Origin: Lachnospiraceae bacterium MC2017
GTDB lineage: Bacteria; Bacillota; Clostridia; Lachnospirales; Lachnospiraceae
Length of the DNA: 64,000 bases
Assembly (NCBI GenBank): GCA_000701625.1
Contig: JNJK01000020.1
Span: forward strand, 1-64,000
Direction of reading: 5' to 3'
The stretch's first letter is position 1, and each line of letters opens with the position of its first letter. A program made the translations under genes and the position numbers. Positions 26,370 to 34,812 of the stretch are shown piece after piece. The notes beneath the pieces are model-generated. The model did no database searches, was not told the DNA's origin, and worked only from the letters and a program-made list of their open reading frames with translations.

Positions 26370-27314
26370 TCACTTACCCTTCTCCATTCCATGTTCCTCC
26401 ATGAAATGGATGATGTCTGTAAAGGAATTGAAACGATCCTTATCGTGATATACTTCGTGGCGGCTTCCGGAATAAAGCTTTACGCTAACATCCTTTAGTC
26501 CCGCATTTCGGTAGAACTGTGCAGATTTTTCCACACCATCTCCAAAATCTCCAACCGGATCATCTTTTCCTGATAAAAATAAAAGCGGAAGCTCCTTCGG
26601 AATTGCAGAAGCTCTTCTAAGATCTTCTGACCGATAAACAAGTTCGATCAGATCATTGTAGGCACCTATCGTAAATTCATTACCTCTTAAGGGATCTTTA
26701 GCAAATTCATCCCTTATCTCAGGTCTGCTGCAGGTCCAGCCTAAAGGACGTTCCGATGCCGGCATCTTGTCGCTATACTGCTTCAGGATAAGAGCAGTGA
26801 GAAGCGCGCTGTGTCCATGCCAGCCTTTTATCTTCCCAAGGAATTTTGAAATGATCCGTCCTTCCTTTACCTCCAGCATCGTACGCCATCCGGTTCCCAT
26901 AAGGATTGCTCCGCGGATACCTCTGCCGTACATGTTTATGTAGTTCCTTATGATAAAGGAACCCATACTGTGTCCCATAACAAAGAGCGGGATACCAGGG
27001 TATTCCGTCTCAATGGTCTTCTTCAATCTGTGAACATCCCGGACAAGTACGGTCGCGCCGTCCCTGTCCGTGAAATATCCCTGTTCACCCTGGGATTCTG
27101 CGGTATGACCATGCCCTAAATGGTCAAGACCTGCCACAAGGATCCCTTCTCCCTCCAAAAATTCGCACATCTCATGATAGCGACCGAAATACTCATTCAT
27201 TCCGTGAGCAACTATCAAAATTGCCCTTATTTTTCCCTTCGGAACGGCTTTCTCGCAGTGTATCTGTGTCTTCCCGTCACGGGAATCGATCGTAAATACC
27301 TCTGGTTTATACAT
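26370..27314 (-). CDS. Alpha/beta hydrolase, monoacylglycerol lipase/lysophospholipase type
   Basis: 314 residues with the serine-hydrolase triad of the MGL family: nucleophile Ser116 in VMGHSMGS, Asp in SGKDDPVGD and His in SGSRHEVYHD near the C-terminus. The oxyanion loop is AHGMNEYFGRY. No signal peptide, so it probably acts on lysolipids or monoglycerides at the inner face of the membrane. It follows metG with a 115-bp gap that holds palindromic repeat copy B. Confidence 0.88.
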   Translation of the reverse strand: MYKPEVFTIDSRDGKTQIHCEKAVPKGKIRAILIVAHGMNEYFGRYHEMCEFLEGEGILVAGLDHLGHGHTAESQGEQGYFTDRDGATVLVRDVHRLKKTIETEYPGIPLFVMGHSMGSFIIRNYINMYGRGIRGAILMGTGWRTMLEVKEGRIISKFLGKIKGWHGHSALLTALILKQYSDKMPASERPLGWTCSRPEIRDEFAKDPLRGNEFTIGAYNDLIELVYRSEDLRRASAIPKELPLLFLSGKDDPVGDFGDGVEKSAQFYRNAGLKDVSVKLYSGSRHEVYHDKDRFNSFTDIIHFMEEHGMEKGK

Positions 27315-27342
27315 AATCTCCCACCTTCCGGCGCTCGGAAAG

Positions 27343-27387
27343 GTTACTGTTCACCCGCTTTCAGCTCGTCCACGTGTGAACTGTAAC
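27343..27387. repeat. Palindromic intergenic repeat, copy B (45 bp)
   Basis: GTTACTGTTCAC...GTGTGAACTGTAAC with the internal CGCTTTCAGCTCG block. The arms pair over about 12 bases, better than in copy A. It lies between metG and the hydrolase gene. Confidence 0.78.
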
Positions 27388-27429
27388 CCGAAAAGACCTA
27401 TGTGACCGCCCTATACGCTCTCTTATCTT

Positions 27430-29430
27430 TTACTCGATCGATGCTCCGGTTCCGATCGCATCACTTCCTGGTGTCATAAGTGCCAGATTGCCCTCTGCAT
27501 CCTCAGCACACAGAAGCATTCCACAAGATTCAAGTCCTGCCATCTTTCTCGGTGCAAGATTGGTAACAGCCATGACTTTCATGCCGATGAGTTTCTCCGG
27601 CTCTGGATAATACTTTCGGATACCGGAAAGAATCTGCCTCTCTTCCTCTCCAATTTGAACCTTGAAGCACAGAAGCTTCTCCGAATTTTCAACGAGAGAT
27701 GCTTCCTTTATGACTCCCACGCGAAACTCACACTTTGCAAAGTCATCATATACGATGTTTTCCTTATTCTGGGCCTTTTTAAGATCCATCTTTACTTCGG
27801 GAGCCTTTGCCTTCTTCGCCTTTTTCTCGGCTTTCTTTTCTTCCTTCTTTGCGGGATAAAGCTTTTCGACTTCTTTCATGATATCTTCCGGCTTTGCTCT
27901 GAGGAAAAGAGTTTCCGGATCCTCTGTAACCTTTGTTCCGCTTGCGAAACGTCCCGCCTTATCGCAATCATCCATTGCAGGCTTTACAGTATTTAACTGA
28001 GCAAGGATCTTTGCGCTTGTCTCCGGAAGAAATGCCTCGAGGAGAGTTGCACCGATCGTAATAGAATCTGCAAGATTATAAAGGGCTGTTGAAAGTCTGT
28101 CCTTCTTATCCTCTTCCTTTGCAAGGATCCACGGAGTTGTCTCATCAATGTACTTATTGCATCTCTTAAAGAGGTTAAAGATATGTGTGAGCGCATCTGC
28201 TACATGCAGGCCTTCCATATCCTTCTCTATCTGAGCCTTTGTTCCGAGTACTACTGCATGAAGATCGTCATCTACAGGCTCTGAAACGCCCTTATTCTCA
28301 AGCACACCTCCAAAGTACTGGTTACTCATGGAAATCGTTCTCTTTACAAGGTTTCCAAGAGTATTGGCAAGATCAGAATTAAAACGCTCTACAAGGAGAT
28401 CCCATGAAATGACACCATCTGTCTCAAAAGGCATTTCATGCAGTACAAAGTAACGTACGGCATCTACACCAAATATTTTGACAAGGTCATCTGCGTAGAT
28501 AACATTTCCCTTGGATTTACTCATCTTTCCATCTTCCTGGAGAAGCCAGGGATGACCGAATACCTGCTTTGGAAGCGGCTCACCCAGTGCCATCAGGAAA
28601 ATAGGCCAGTAAATTGTATGGAATCTCACGATATCCTTTCCGATAAGGTGCAGATCTGCCGGCCAGTACTTCTTATAAAGGTCGCCGTGATTTCCATCTG
28701 TGTCATATCCAACACCGGTAATATAGTTTACGAGAGCATCAAGCCATACGTATGTTACGTGCTTCGGATCAAAAGGAACCTGAATTCCCCACTTGAAGCT
28801 GGTTCTTGATACGCAGAGATCCTGCAGTCCCGGCTTCAGGAAGTTATTGATCATCTCATTCTTTCTCTGAACCGGCTGGATGAACTCCGGATGACTCTCG
28901 ATATGCTCTATGAGCTTATCCGCATACTTACTCATCTTAAAGAAATAAGCTTCCTCATGAGCAGGCGTTACCGGGCGTCCGCAGTCTGGACACTTTCCGT
29001 CTACGAGCTGGCTCTTTGTCCAAAAGGATTCACAGGGTGTACAGTACATTCCCTCATAAGATCCCTTATAGATGTCCCCCTGCTCGTAAAGCTTTGTAAA
29101 GATCTTCTGAACCTGCTTTTCGTGATCTTCGTCTGTTGTACGGATAAAGCGGTCATAGCTGGTATTCATGAGATCCCAGATCCTCTTTATCTCTGCTGCT
29201 GTCTTATCTACATATTCTTTAGGTGTAACACCTGCTGCAGCGGCTTTCTCCTCGATCTTCTGACCATGTTCATCTGTACCGGTCTGAAAATGTACGTCAT
29301 ACCCCTCCTGTCTCTTGAAGCGGGCGATTGCGTCTGCAAGGACGATCTCATAAGTATTTCCGATATGAGGCTTGCCGGATGCATAGGCGATAGCTGTTGT
29401 GATGTAATAAGGTTTTCCGTTTGCTGACAT
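27430..29430 (-). CDS. metG: Methionyl-tRNA synthetase
   Basis: 666 residues; charges tRNA-Met with methionine. Class I HIGH-type motif in SGKPHIGNTYE near residue 15, a zinc-binding knuckle with CTPC...CPDC (about 128-147), the KMSKS loop (GKMSKSKGN, near residue 300), an anticodon-binding helical domain, a Lys/Ala/Glu-rich linker (about 530-560) and a C-terminal EMAP-type tRNA-binding domain with FAKCEFRVG...LAPRKMAGLES. This is the usual length for the dimeric bacterial enzyme. It starts the run of minus-strand genes here. I see no T-box in the roughly 245 bp upstream. Confidence 0.97.
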   Translation of the reverse strand: MSANGKPYYITTAIAYASGKPHIGNTYEIVLADAIARFKRQEGYDVHFQTGTDEHGQKIEEKAAAAGVTPKEYVDKTAAEIKRIWDLMNTSYDRFIRTTDEDHEKQVQKIFTKLYEQGDIYKGSYEGMYCTPCESFWTKSQLVDGKCPDCGRPVTPAHEEAYFFKMSKYADKLIEHIESHPEFIQPVQRKNEMINNFLKPGLQDLCVSRTSFKWGIQVPFDPKHVTYVWLDALVNYITGVGYDTDGNHGDLYKKYWPADLHLIGKDIVRFHTIYWPIFLMALGEPLPKQVFGHPWLLQEDGKMSKSKGNVIYADDLVKIFGVDAVRYFVLHEMPFETDGVISWDLLVERFNSDLANTLGNLVKRTISMSNQYFGGVLENKGVSEPVDDDLHAVVLGTKAQIEKDMEGLHVADALTHIFNLFKRCNKYIDETTPWILAKEEDKKDRLSTALYNLADSITIGATLLEAFLPETSAKILAQLNTVKPAMDDCDKAGRFASGTKVTEDPETLFLRAKPEDIMKEVEKLYPAKKEEKKAEKKAKKAKAPEVKMDLKKAQNKENIVYDDFAKCEFRVGVIKEASLVENSEKLLCFKVQIGEEERQILSGIRKYYPEPEKLIGMKVMAVTNLAPRKMAGLESCGMLLCAEDAEGNLALMTPGSDAIGTGASIE

Positions 29431-29677
29431 TATTCTTCCTTTCTATCCGTACTCCGCTCTGCCCCCTGCAGAAAGCGGCGGATTGCCGGCTTATGGTGCC
29501 GGAAAATGTGATACACTATCGGTGCTGCTTAAAAAATGCCGATAGTTGTTTTAAAGGTAGCACAAGTGTAAAACAGGGTCAAGGAAAGCGCATAGAAGAA
29601 ACGCGGATTTTCGCCTTTCATAAGATTTTCTTAATGATTGTTTACATTTTTATACATTGATAAAAGGAGTCACATTT

Positions 29678-30406
29678 ATGGCAGATCAGTTTTCAAGAAC
29701 ATCTCTTTTATTAGGGCAGGAAAATATAAATAAATTAAAGGCATCCCACATATGTCTCTTTGGATGCGGCGGAGTAGGAGGTTTTGCTGCCGAAGCGCTT
29801 GCCAGAAGCGGAGTAGGTACATTTGACCTCGTAGATAATGATGTAGTAAGTCTAACAAACCTAAACCGTCAGATAATCGCGACTCATAAAAGCATAGGCA
29901 GAAAAAAAACGACACTTCTCGCAGAAAGGATCCATGAGATAAACCCGGATGCAGTTGTAAATGAGCACGAATGCTTCTTTCTTCCGGAAAATGCTGATCA
30001 GTTTGATTTCACAAAGTACGACTATGTGATCGATGCGGTAGATACAGTGACCGCCAAGCTCACGATCATCATGAAATGCAAAGAAGCGAATGTTCCGGTT
30101 ATAAGCAGCATGGGAGCCGGCAACAAGCTTGATCCCACAAAGTTCCGCATAACGGATATCTACAAAACTGAAATGGATCCTCTTGCAAAGGTCATGCGTA
30201 AGGAACTGAAAAAAAGAGGTGTCAAAGATCTCAAAGTGCTTTTTTCTACAGAAAAAGCCCGGCAGCCAATGGAACCTGCCGACGAACCACTCCCTGAGGG
30301 TCGTCGCGCGATCCCGGGATCCGTTGCATGGGTTCCATCCGTTGCCGGACTGATCATTGGTGGAGAAGTGATAAAAGACCTCACTCACTATTCTATTTCT
30401 CTCTAA
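29678..30406 (+). CDS. tcdA: tRNA threonylcarbamoyladenosine dehydratase
   Basis: A 242-residue ThiF/MoeB-type E1-like enzyme. The nucleotide loop is LFGCGGVGGFAAEAL (about 27-41). The DNDVVSLTNLNRQ motif and SMGAGNKLDP segment place it in the TcdA (CsdL/YgdL) group, which uses ATP to cyclise t6A37 of tRNAs to ct6A. ATG 29678 has AAAAGGAG at proper spacing. It is divergent from metG and its 3' end overlaps the convergent GGDEF gene by 14 bp. Confidence 0.92.
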   Translation: MADQFSRTSLLLGQENINKLKASHICLFGCGGVGGFAAEALARSGVGTFDLVDNDVVSLTNLNRQIIATHKSIGRKKTTLLAERIHEINPDAVVNEHECFFLPENADQFDFTKYDYVIDAVDTVTAKLTIIMKCKEANVPVISSMGAGNKLDPTKFRITDIYKTEMDPLAKVMRKELKKRGVKDLKVLFSTEKARQPMEPADEPLPEGRRAIPGSVAWVPSVAGLIIGGEVIKDLTHYSISL

Positions 30407-32096
30407 TACTTATACCTAATTCTTTATGCAGCCGCCGTTTTTCTGTGTACATCCTCTCATCTGCGAGCATGTAGACGTCATGCGCGGCTGCACTTTCATT
30501 ATCTATCTCATGTCTAAAAGCAAATCCCGCTGCCGCGCTGCATGGATAATCACCACTTTTTAATCTGATCTTTCTTGTGAGTTCATATATATCGCGTATA
30601 AAAGCTTTTACCTTATCCTCATCTGTTCCATGAAGAAATACCACAAATTCATCTCCGCCGACACGGCAGATCGGAAAATCCTCTCCGATCACGCTGCTAA
30701 GAACCTCAGAAAATTGTTTTATGTACTGATCTCCCTCCAAATGTCCGAAGCGGTCATTTACTTCCTTAAGACCATTGAGATCCAGGCTCATGAGACAATA
30801 ATCATCACTCTTTTTATTAAGCTCCTCCATAAAAATCTCGCTGCGTGACCGATTGTACAATCCTGTAAGCGCATCCTCATAGGCAAGCCTCTCCAGATCC
30901 CCGTACTCCTGATTTCTCGCATAGGATTCCGTGATATACAAAAGATATGTCAAAAGGTGCGCCATGAGAAACAGCATTCCTCCCGACGGAAATACTCCTG
31001 TCGGCAGAAAATCCAGCATGATAATACCATTTCGAGCCATATTATAGATGATCATCCCCACCATTAAAAATTGACTCATTACGGCCAGACCACCAAGCTG
31101 AACGATTCCGACAATCGGAAGCCGCTTTGTTATGAGATCCTTTACAAATATTACGTTTACCAGTAAGATCGCCATCCCTGACAGTACATGATAAAACGTG
31201 AGTGTCCGGTTCATATGGATCCCATACACAAAATGCAGGAATATCAATCCTACAGATATGGCCGATATTACACCTCCAATGCTATATAACAGCTTTTTAT
31301 GCCTTGAAATATTATGGATTGAGAAAAGTAACGCTACCGTAAACGGAACCAGCAGATACAACGATATATATTCCATGTACGTGGCATACTTAGCATCCAT
31401 AAAGAAAAACAGCACATTATAAAATGTAAGCGTATAGACACCATAATCCATTGCCATAAATGCCGCAAAAAGCTGCTCTTTCATTTCCGGTACACTCGGA
31501 AGGAACACCAGTGTCACTGCTGCAAAAGCTACACCGAAAACAACCAGAAAGATGCCTGACATTATCGGAAAGAGATTTGTATGCATAAATCCGGTTTCCA
31601 CATCAATATGCTTTCCTATCCATGGACTATCCATGGAAGTAAAAGGATCATCCTCGCATACATAGAGCATTATCCTTAATTTCTTTCCTGCACTATTGTT
31701 GGGCAGACTGATCAGCTTCTGTGCGCATCCTACAAATTTTTTAGTGCCGACCCTCTCCATCTCGTACTCAGATATCTGCTCATCATCTACAAAAACGCTA
31801 AATGCACTGTATTTTGTCATCAGTAAAAGCGTTGGAAATTCCTGGTTCGCAGTCTCCGGGAGGTCAATAGATAATTCCATCTTATCGCCTTTTTTATACG
31901 GTCCCGGGACTATTTTTCCTATCTGATGCAGGTCTACATCTTCATACACGTAACCGTTGTATATAACTTCCCAACCGTTTCTTACCTGTTTAACCTTTGT
32001 ATAATCGATCCTGTCACCTACTATCAGGACATATGCTATATGTATAAGGATAAAAAGCACCGCCATGGCAGTTACGATCCTCATAGCTTTATACAT
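30393..32096 (-). CDS. Membrane GGDEF diguanylate cyclase (paralogue 1)
   Basis: 567 residues. N-terminal membrane helix, an extracytoplasmic beta-rich domain (about 35-170), seven hydrophobic helices (about 175-375, 7TMR-DISM-like) and a C-terminal GGDEF domain with intact RVGGDEF. It should make c-di-GMP from two GTP. The inhibitory RxxD site normally nine residues before GGDEF is absent. ATG 32096 is chosen because AGGAGG lies eight bases upstream; the apparent GTG nine bases earlier has none. Its start overlaps the end of the paralogous upstream gene by eight bases, so the pair is a coupled tandem duplication. Confidence 0.9.
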   Translation of the reverse strand: MYKAMRIVTAMAVLFILIHIAYVLIVGDRIDYTKVKQVRNGWEVIYNGYVYEDVDLHQIGKIVPGPYKKGDKMELSIDLPETANQEFPTLLLMTKYSAFSVFVDDEQISEYEMERVGTKKFVGCAQKLISLPNNSAGKKLRIMLYVCEDDPFTSMDSPWIGKHIDVETGFMHTNLFPIMSGIFLVVFGVAFAAVTLVFLPSVPEMKEQLFAAFMAMDYGVYTLTFYNVLFFFMDAKYATYMEYISLYLLVPFTVALLFSIHNISRHKKLLYSIGGVISAISVGLIFLHFVYGIHMNRTLTFYHVLSGMAILLVNVIFVKDLITKRLPIVGIVQLGGLAVMSQFLMVGMIIYNMARNGIIMLDFLPTGVFPSGGMLFLMAHLLTYLLYITESYARNQEYGDLERLAYEDALTGLYNRSRSEIFMEELNKKSDDYCLMSLDLNGLKEVNDRFGHLEGDQYIKQFSEVLSSVIGEDFPICRVGGDEFVVFLHGTDEDKVKAFIRDIYELTRKIRLKSGDYPCSAAAGFAFRHEIDNESAAAHDVYMLADERMYTEKRRLHKELGISIREK

Positions 32097-33816
32097 GACG
32101 ACCACCTCCTGCCCTGTGATGTTCTTCCTTCATTTTGTACATACGGCTGTCTGCTTCCATATAAATCCGGTGGGCATTTCCATTGATCTCACGACTGTTG
32201 CACATGCCCCATGACACCCCATACTGAAGTTTTTCATCCTGTTCGTTATATTCCCTGATATGCCGTTCCATTGCGGTTAAATAAAGTGACGCCATACCGG
32301 TCTTTTCCTCTGACAAAAGGATCAGAAATTCATCCCCGCCCATTCGTCCGATAAGAGATGCTCCGGGGAAGCTATTCTTAAGGATCTCAGCAAATCCCTT
32401 CAATAATCGGTCTCCATATATGTGACCGTATTTATCATTTGTTGCCTTTAAGCCATCCAGATCCATGCTGATGATCACATAAGGCTTTCTTGACTGATCT
32501 GCCTTATCCATCTGTCTCTCACAATATGCTCTGTTTGATAACCCTGTCAAAGCATCTTCGTAAGCCATACCTTCAAGTTTTTTTCTTGTTGACGCCTCAT
32601 TTATATGGTCTATGCAGTGAAAGAAATAATTACAAAGAAGACAGGTAACAAATATCATGGCACCTATCGTTATAAAACTAATAGAAGAATAAACCTCTCC
32701 ACTCCCCGACAAAAACTTCATGTAGTTAAACCGCAGGATATCGACTATCCCGCAAAAAACAAACACCATCATGCCGGTAAGCAGGATATTTACGGAATAT
32801 GCTCCATACAGCATTGTGACATTTTTTGAACGGCGCTCTCTTGCAAGGATGTTCCGAATGATCGCCCACAGGGTAAATAATCCCTGTGGTATTACGATTA
32901 TATGATACGGTGTTACAAAAGAATCCACATATGAGATCCCCAAACAATGATAGACAAATGCCAGTACGGCAAACGCAAAATCTATCACCACGATCAATAT
33001 CAAAATCTTATTTAGGATCCCTCGTTCCTTAAGATCCTCTCGTATAAAATTAAGCGTGATCGGTGCGATCAGATAAAGAGCAACATACTCTATAATAGTT
33101 GTCACATACGCATCGCTGACAAAATAATAGATTACATCGTTATAGCAAAGTATATATACTCCAAGTACTATAGATACCAGCGCATAATAAAGAACCAGAT
33201 AGTCCGTCTCTCCGGAGTAAAAAATTACCGGAAGCAATATGATAAGGCACATGCCTAAAAACACCAGCGTCGTACCTACGACAAGCGGTAATCTGTTTCT
33301 TTGCAGCAAAAAATACCCAAGGTCTGTCCTTGAGCCAAAATAAACCTCCGATAATCCGGAAAACGCGTCATCTGCCCCCGGTGTCACTACGATACGAAGC
33401 ATCTTTCCTGCGTAAAATTCAGGCAAAGAAATGTAATTGATATGCTTCGGGATCATTTTCCCTACATCTGCATACTCATGTCCGTAAGAATAAATCTTTT
33501 CCCCTGCGACATATACATCGACGGAAGACAAGACACTACGAAACGCAACACATGCAGAATTCACTTTTATGTATGGAAGTGACTTTGAAAGCGTCACCGA
33601 CTGGTTTTTCTTTGCCCGTCCAAACTTTGAATCCCCAAGTTTTACGTCTGACCTGTTCGTTCCGAGGTAAGACATATTCCACCCCCGGTCGAGTACCAGA
33701 AGTTTTTCCTGGAGCTTTGTATTAAAGGTCTTTCCGCCTGCCACTGACAAAAAAAGAAACAACAAGAGCAGTGGAAAAATCATCATATAAACTTTCTGAT
33801 TTTTAACACGATTCAT
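32089..33816 (-). CDS. Membrane GGDEF diguanylate cyclase (paralogue 2)
   Basis: 575 residues with the same architecture as the next gene: N-terminal helix, extracellular beta-domain (about 30-175), seven membrane helices and a GGDEF domain with RMGGDEF. It is a predicted active cyclase without a clear RxxD inhibitory site. The sensor domains of the two paralogues share pattern but little exact sequence, so they may read different ligands. ATG 33816 with GGAG six bases before it is preferred over a TTG at 33843. Confidence 0.9.
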   Translation of the reverse strand: MNRVKNQKVYMMIFPLLLLFLFLSVAGGKTFNTKLQEKLLVLDRGWNMSYLGTNRSDVKLGDSKFGRAKKNQSVTLSKSLPYIKVNSACVAFRSVLSSVDVYVAGEKIYSYGHEYADVGKMIPKHINYISLPEFYAGKMLRIVVTPGADDAFSGLSEVYFGSRTDLGYFLLQRNRLPLVVGTTLVFLGMCLIILLPVIFYSGETDYLVLYYALVSIVLGVYILCYNDVIYYFVSDAYVTTIIEYVALYLIAPITLNFIREDLKERGILNKILILIVVIDFAFAVLAFVYHCLGISYVDSFVTPYHIIVIPQGLFTLWAIIRNILARERRSKNVTMLYGAYSVNILLTGMMVFVFCGIVDILRFNYMKFLSGSGEVYSSISFITIGAMIFVTCLLCNYFFHCIDHINEASTRKKLEGMAYEDALTGLSNRAYCERQMDKADQSRKPYVIISMDLDGLKATNDKYGHIYGDRLLKGFAEILKNSFPGASLIGRMGGDEFLILLSEEKTGMASLYLTAMERHIREYNEQDEKLQYGVSWGMCNSREINGNAHRIYMEADSRMYKMKEEHHRAGGGRHV

Positions 33817-33945
33817 CCAAGTCTCCAGACCAATAGATAACAACAGTTACTAAACACAGTAACCAAAAACATCACTTGTTTTTCTCTAATTATACAGTAC
33901 TTTGTACAAACAATCTAAATTGTACTGAAAAAAATACTTATTCAG

Positions 33946-33974
33946 TTGATATTTCCATTCGATACGTCTATTAT
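33946..33974 (+). promoter_or_regulatory. Promoter of folT-folC
   Basis: TTGATA (33946-33951) and TATTAT (33969-33974) with a 17-base spacer. It gives a leader of about 230 nt that holds the THF riboswitch. Confidence 0.75.
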
Positions 33975-34020
33975 AGGTGACAAACGTCGATGCTTTATCG
34001 CACTGACGCAAACATGTAAA

Positions 34021-34151
34021 CGCAGAGTAGGTTTTGGAGCGTTGATAAGCACTTTTATGAAGTGCTTCCACAGTGCCCCGTGTACAGGGAGTTGACACAG
34101 GGACGAAAGGCAATTTCGCCTGCGATTCCACGACCGCATCCCGCTGCTGCA
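34021..34151 (+). ncRNA. Tetrahydrofolate (THF-I) riboswitch
   Basis: The order of conserved blocks matches the THF-I aptamer: GAGTAGG and GCGTTGA at the 5' side, a CCCCGTGT/ACACAGGG stem with loop ACAGGGAGTTG, ACGAA plus a small AGGC/GCCT hairpin, and CCGCATCCCGCTGC at the 3' side. P1 pairs GCAG with CTGC, P2 pairs GGTTTTGGAG with TTCCACGACC, and loop GGGA can form the expected pseudoknot with TCCC. An additional 8-bp hairpin (34047-34067) is inserted between P2 and P3. It lies upstream of a folate transporter, its usual target. Confidence 0.85.
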
Positions 34152-34162
34152 TTCGGAATTTT

Positions 34163-34205
34163 ACCTCCAGATGCGGTATCAGGTTACGCTGCACGCAAAG
34201 GAGGT
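34163..34205 (+). promoter_or_regulatory. Translational expression platform of the THF riboswitch
   Basis: ACCTCC (34163-34168) is the exact complement of the folT ribosome site GGAGGT (34200-34205). GATGCGG (34170-34176) is the exact complement of CCGCATC (34134-34140) inside the aptamer. These pairings suggest a switch between a free and a sequestered ribosome site. Confidence 0.65.
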
Positions 34206-34211
34206 TTTTTT

Positions 34212-34766
34212 ATGTCTAATTTACGTAACACAAAAGTTTTAACCGCCGCTGCGCTGCTTACAGCGATCGGCATCATTGCCGGATTCTTTAAGATTCCGAT
34301 CACAAACCTTATCGAGATCCGTTTCTCATCTATCCCCATTGCCGCTGCCGGCGCATTATTCGGTCCCGGTATAGCTGCCATTGTCGGTATCCTTACTGAC
34401 ATCGGGGGATTCATCGTAAAGCCCACCGGTCCGTATTTCCCCGGTTTCACCATTTCGAGCGCAGTCAGCGGTCTGATCTACGGTATCATGCTGCACCGGA
34501 AGGATAATAGTCAGTCTGCCTACTCTACAAAGAGTTTTATTATCCGTATAATCGCAGCTGAACTTATCAATGCTGTTGTCGTGAGCCTCCTTCTCAATTC
34601 GCTCTGGCTCTCTATCCTGTACGGAAAGGGATTTATCGCGTCCATTACAGCCCGCGCACTTAAGACCTTTATCATGATCCCGGTCAATGTAATACTGCTC
34701 ACAGCTATTCTTAAACCGGTATCACGTTTTTCTATTAATAGTTCTGCCCCTAAGGAATCGCTCTGA
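34212..34766 (+). CDS. folT: Folate ECF transporter substrate-binding component FolT
   Basis: A 184-residue integral membrane S component with five to six helices. The N-terminus RNTKVLTAAALLTAIGIIAGFF and the SSIPIAAAGALFGPGIAAIVG stretch are typical of the ECF folate family. It captures folates and works with a shared EcfAA'T module encoded elsewhere. The ATG at 34212 follows AAAGGAGG; an upstream in-frame ATG at 34062 lies inside the riboswitch and is rejected. The riboswitch and the folC gene 46 bp downstream confirm the folate assignment. Confidence 0.9.
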   Translation: MSNLRNTKVLTAAALLTAIGIIAGFFKIPITNLIEIRFSSIPIAAAGALFGPGIAAIVGILTDIGGFIVKPTGPYFPGFTISSAVSGLIYGIMLHRKDNSQSAYSTKSFIIRIIAAELINAVVVSLLLNSLWLSILYGKGFIASITARALKTFIMIPVNVILLTAILKPVSRFSINSSAPKESL

Positions 34767-34812
34767 TAGGCATTTCCTAAATCAGCTTCACCAAAATGAA
34801 AGGATCGTATTC

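Noticed and set aside
29431-29677. A T-box or other leader regulating metG
   Set aside because: No T-box AGGGUGGNACCGCG-type block or specifier stem could be found on the minus strand.
33886-34194. Two overlapping open frames on the minus strand opposite the folT leader
   Set aside because: They are antisense to the promoter and THF riboswitch, with no ribosome site or family resemblance.
34062-34211. An N-terminal extension of folT by 50 residues
   Set aside because: The extension reads through the riboswitch; the ATG at 34212 has a perfect ribosome site and fits the family length.
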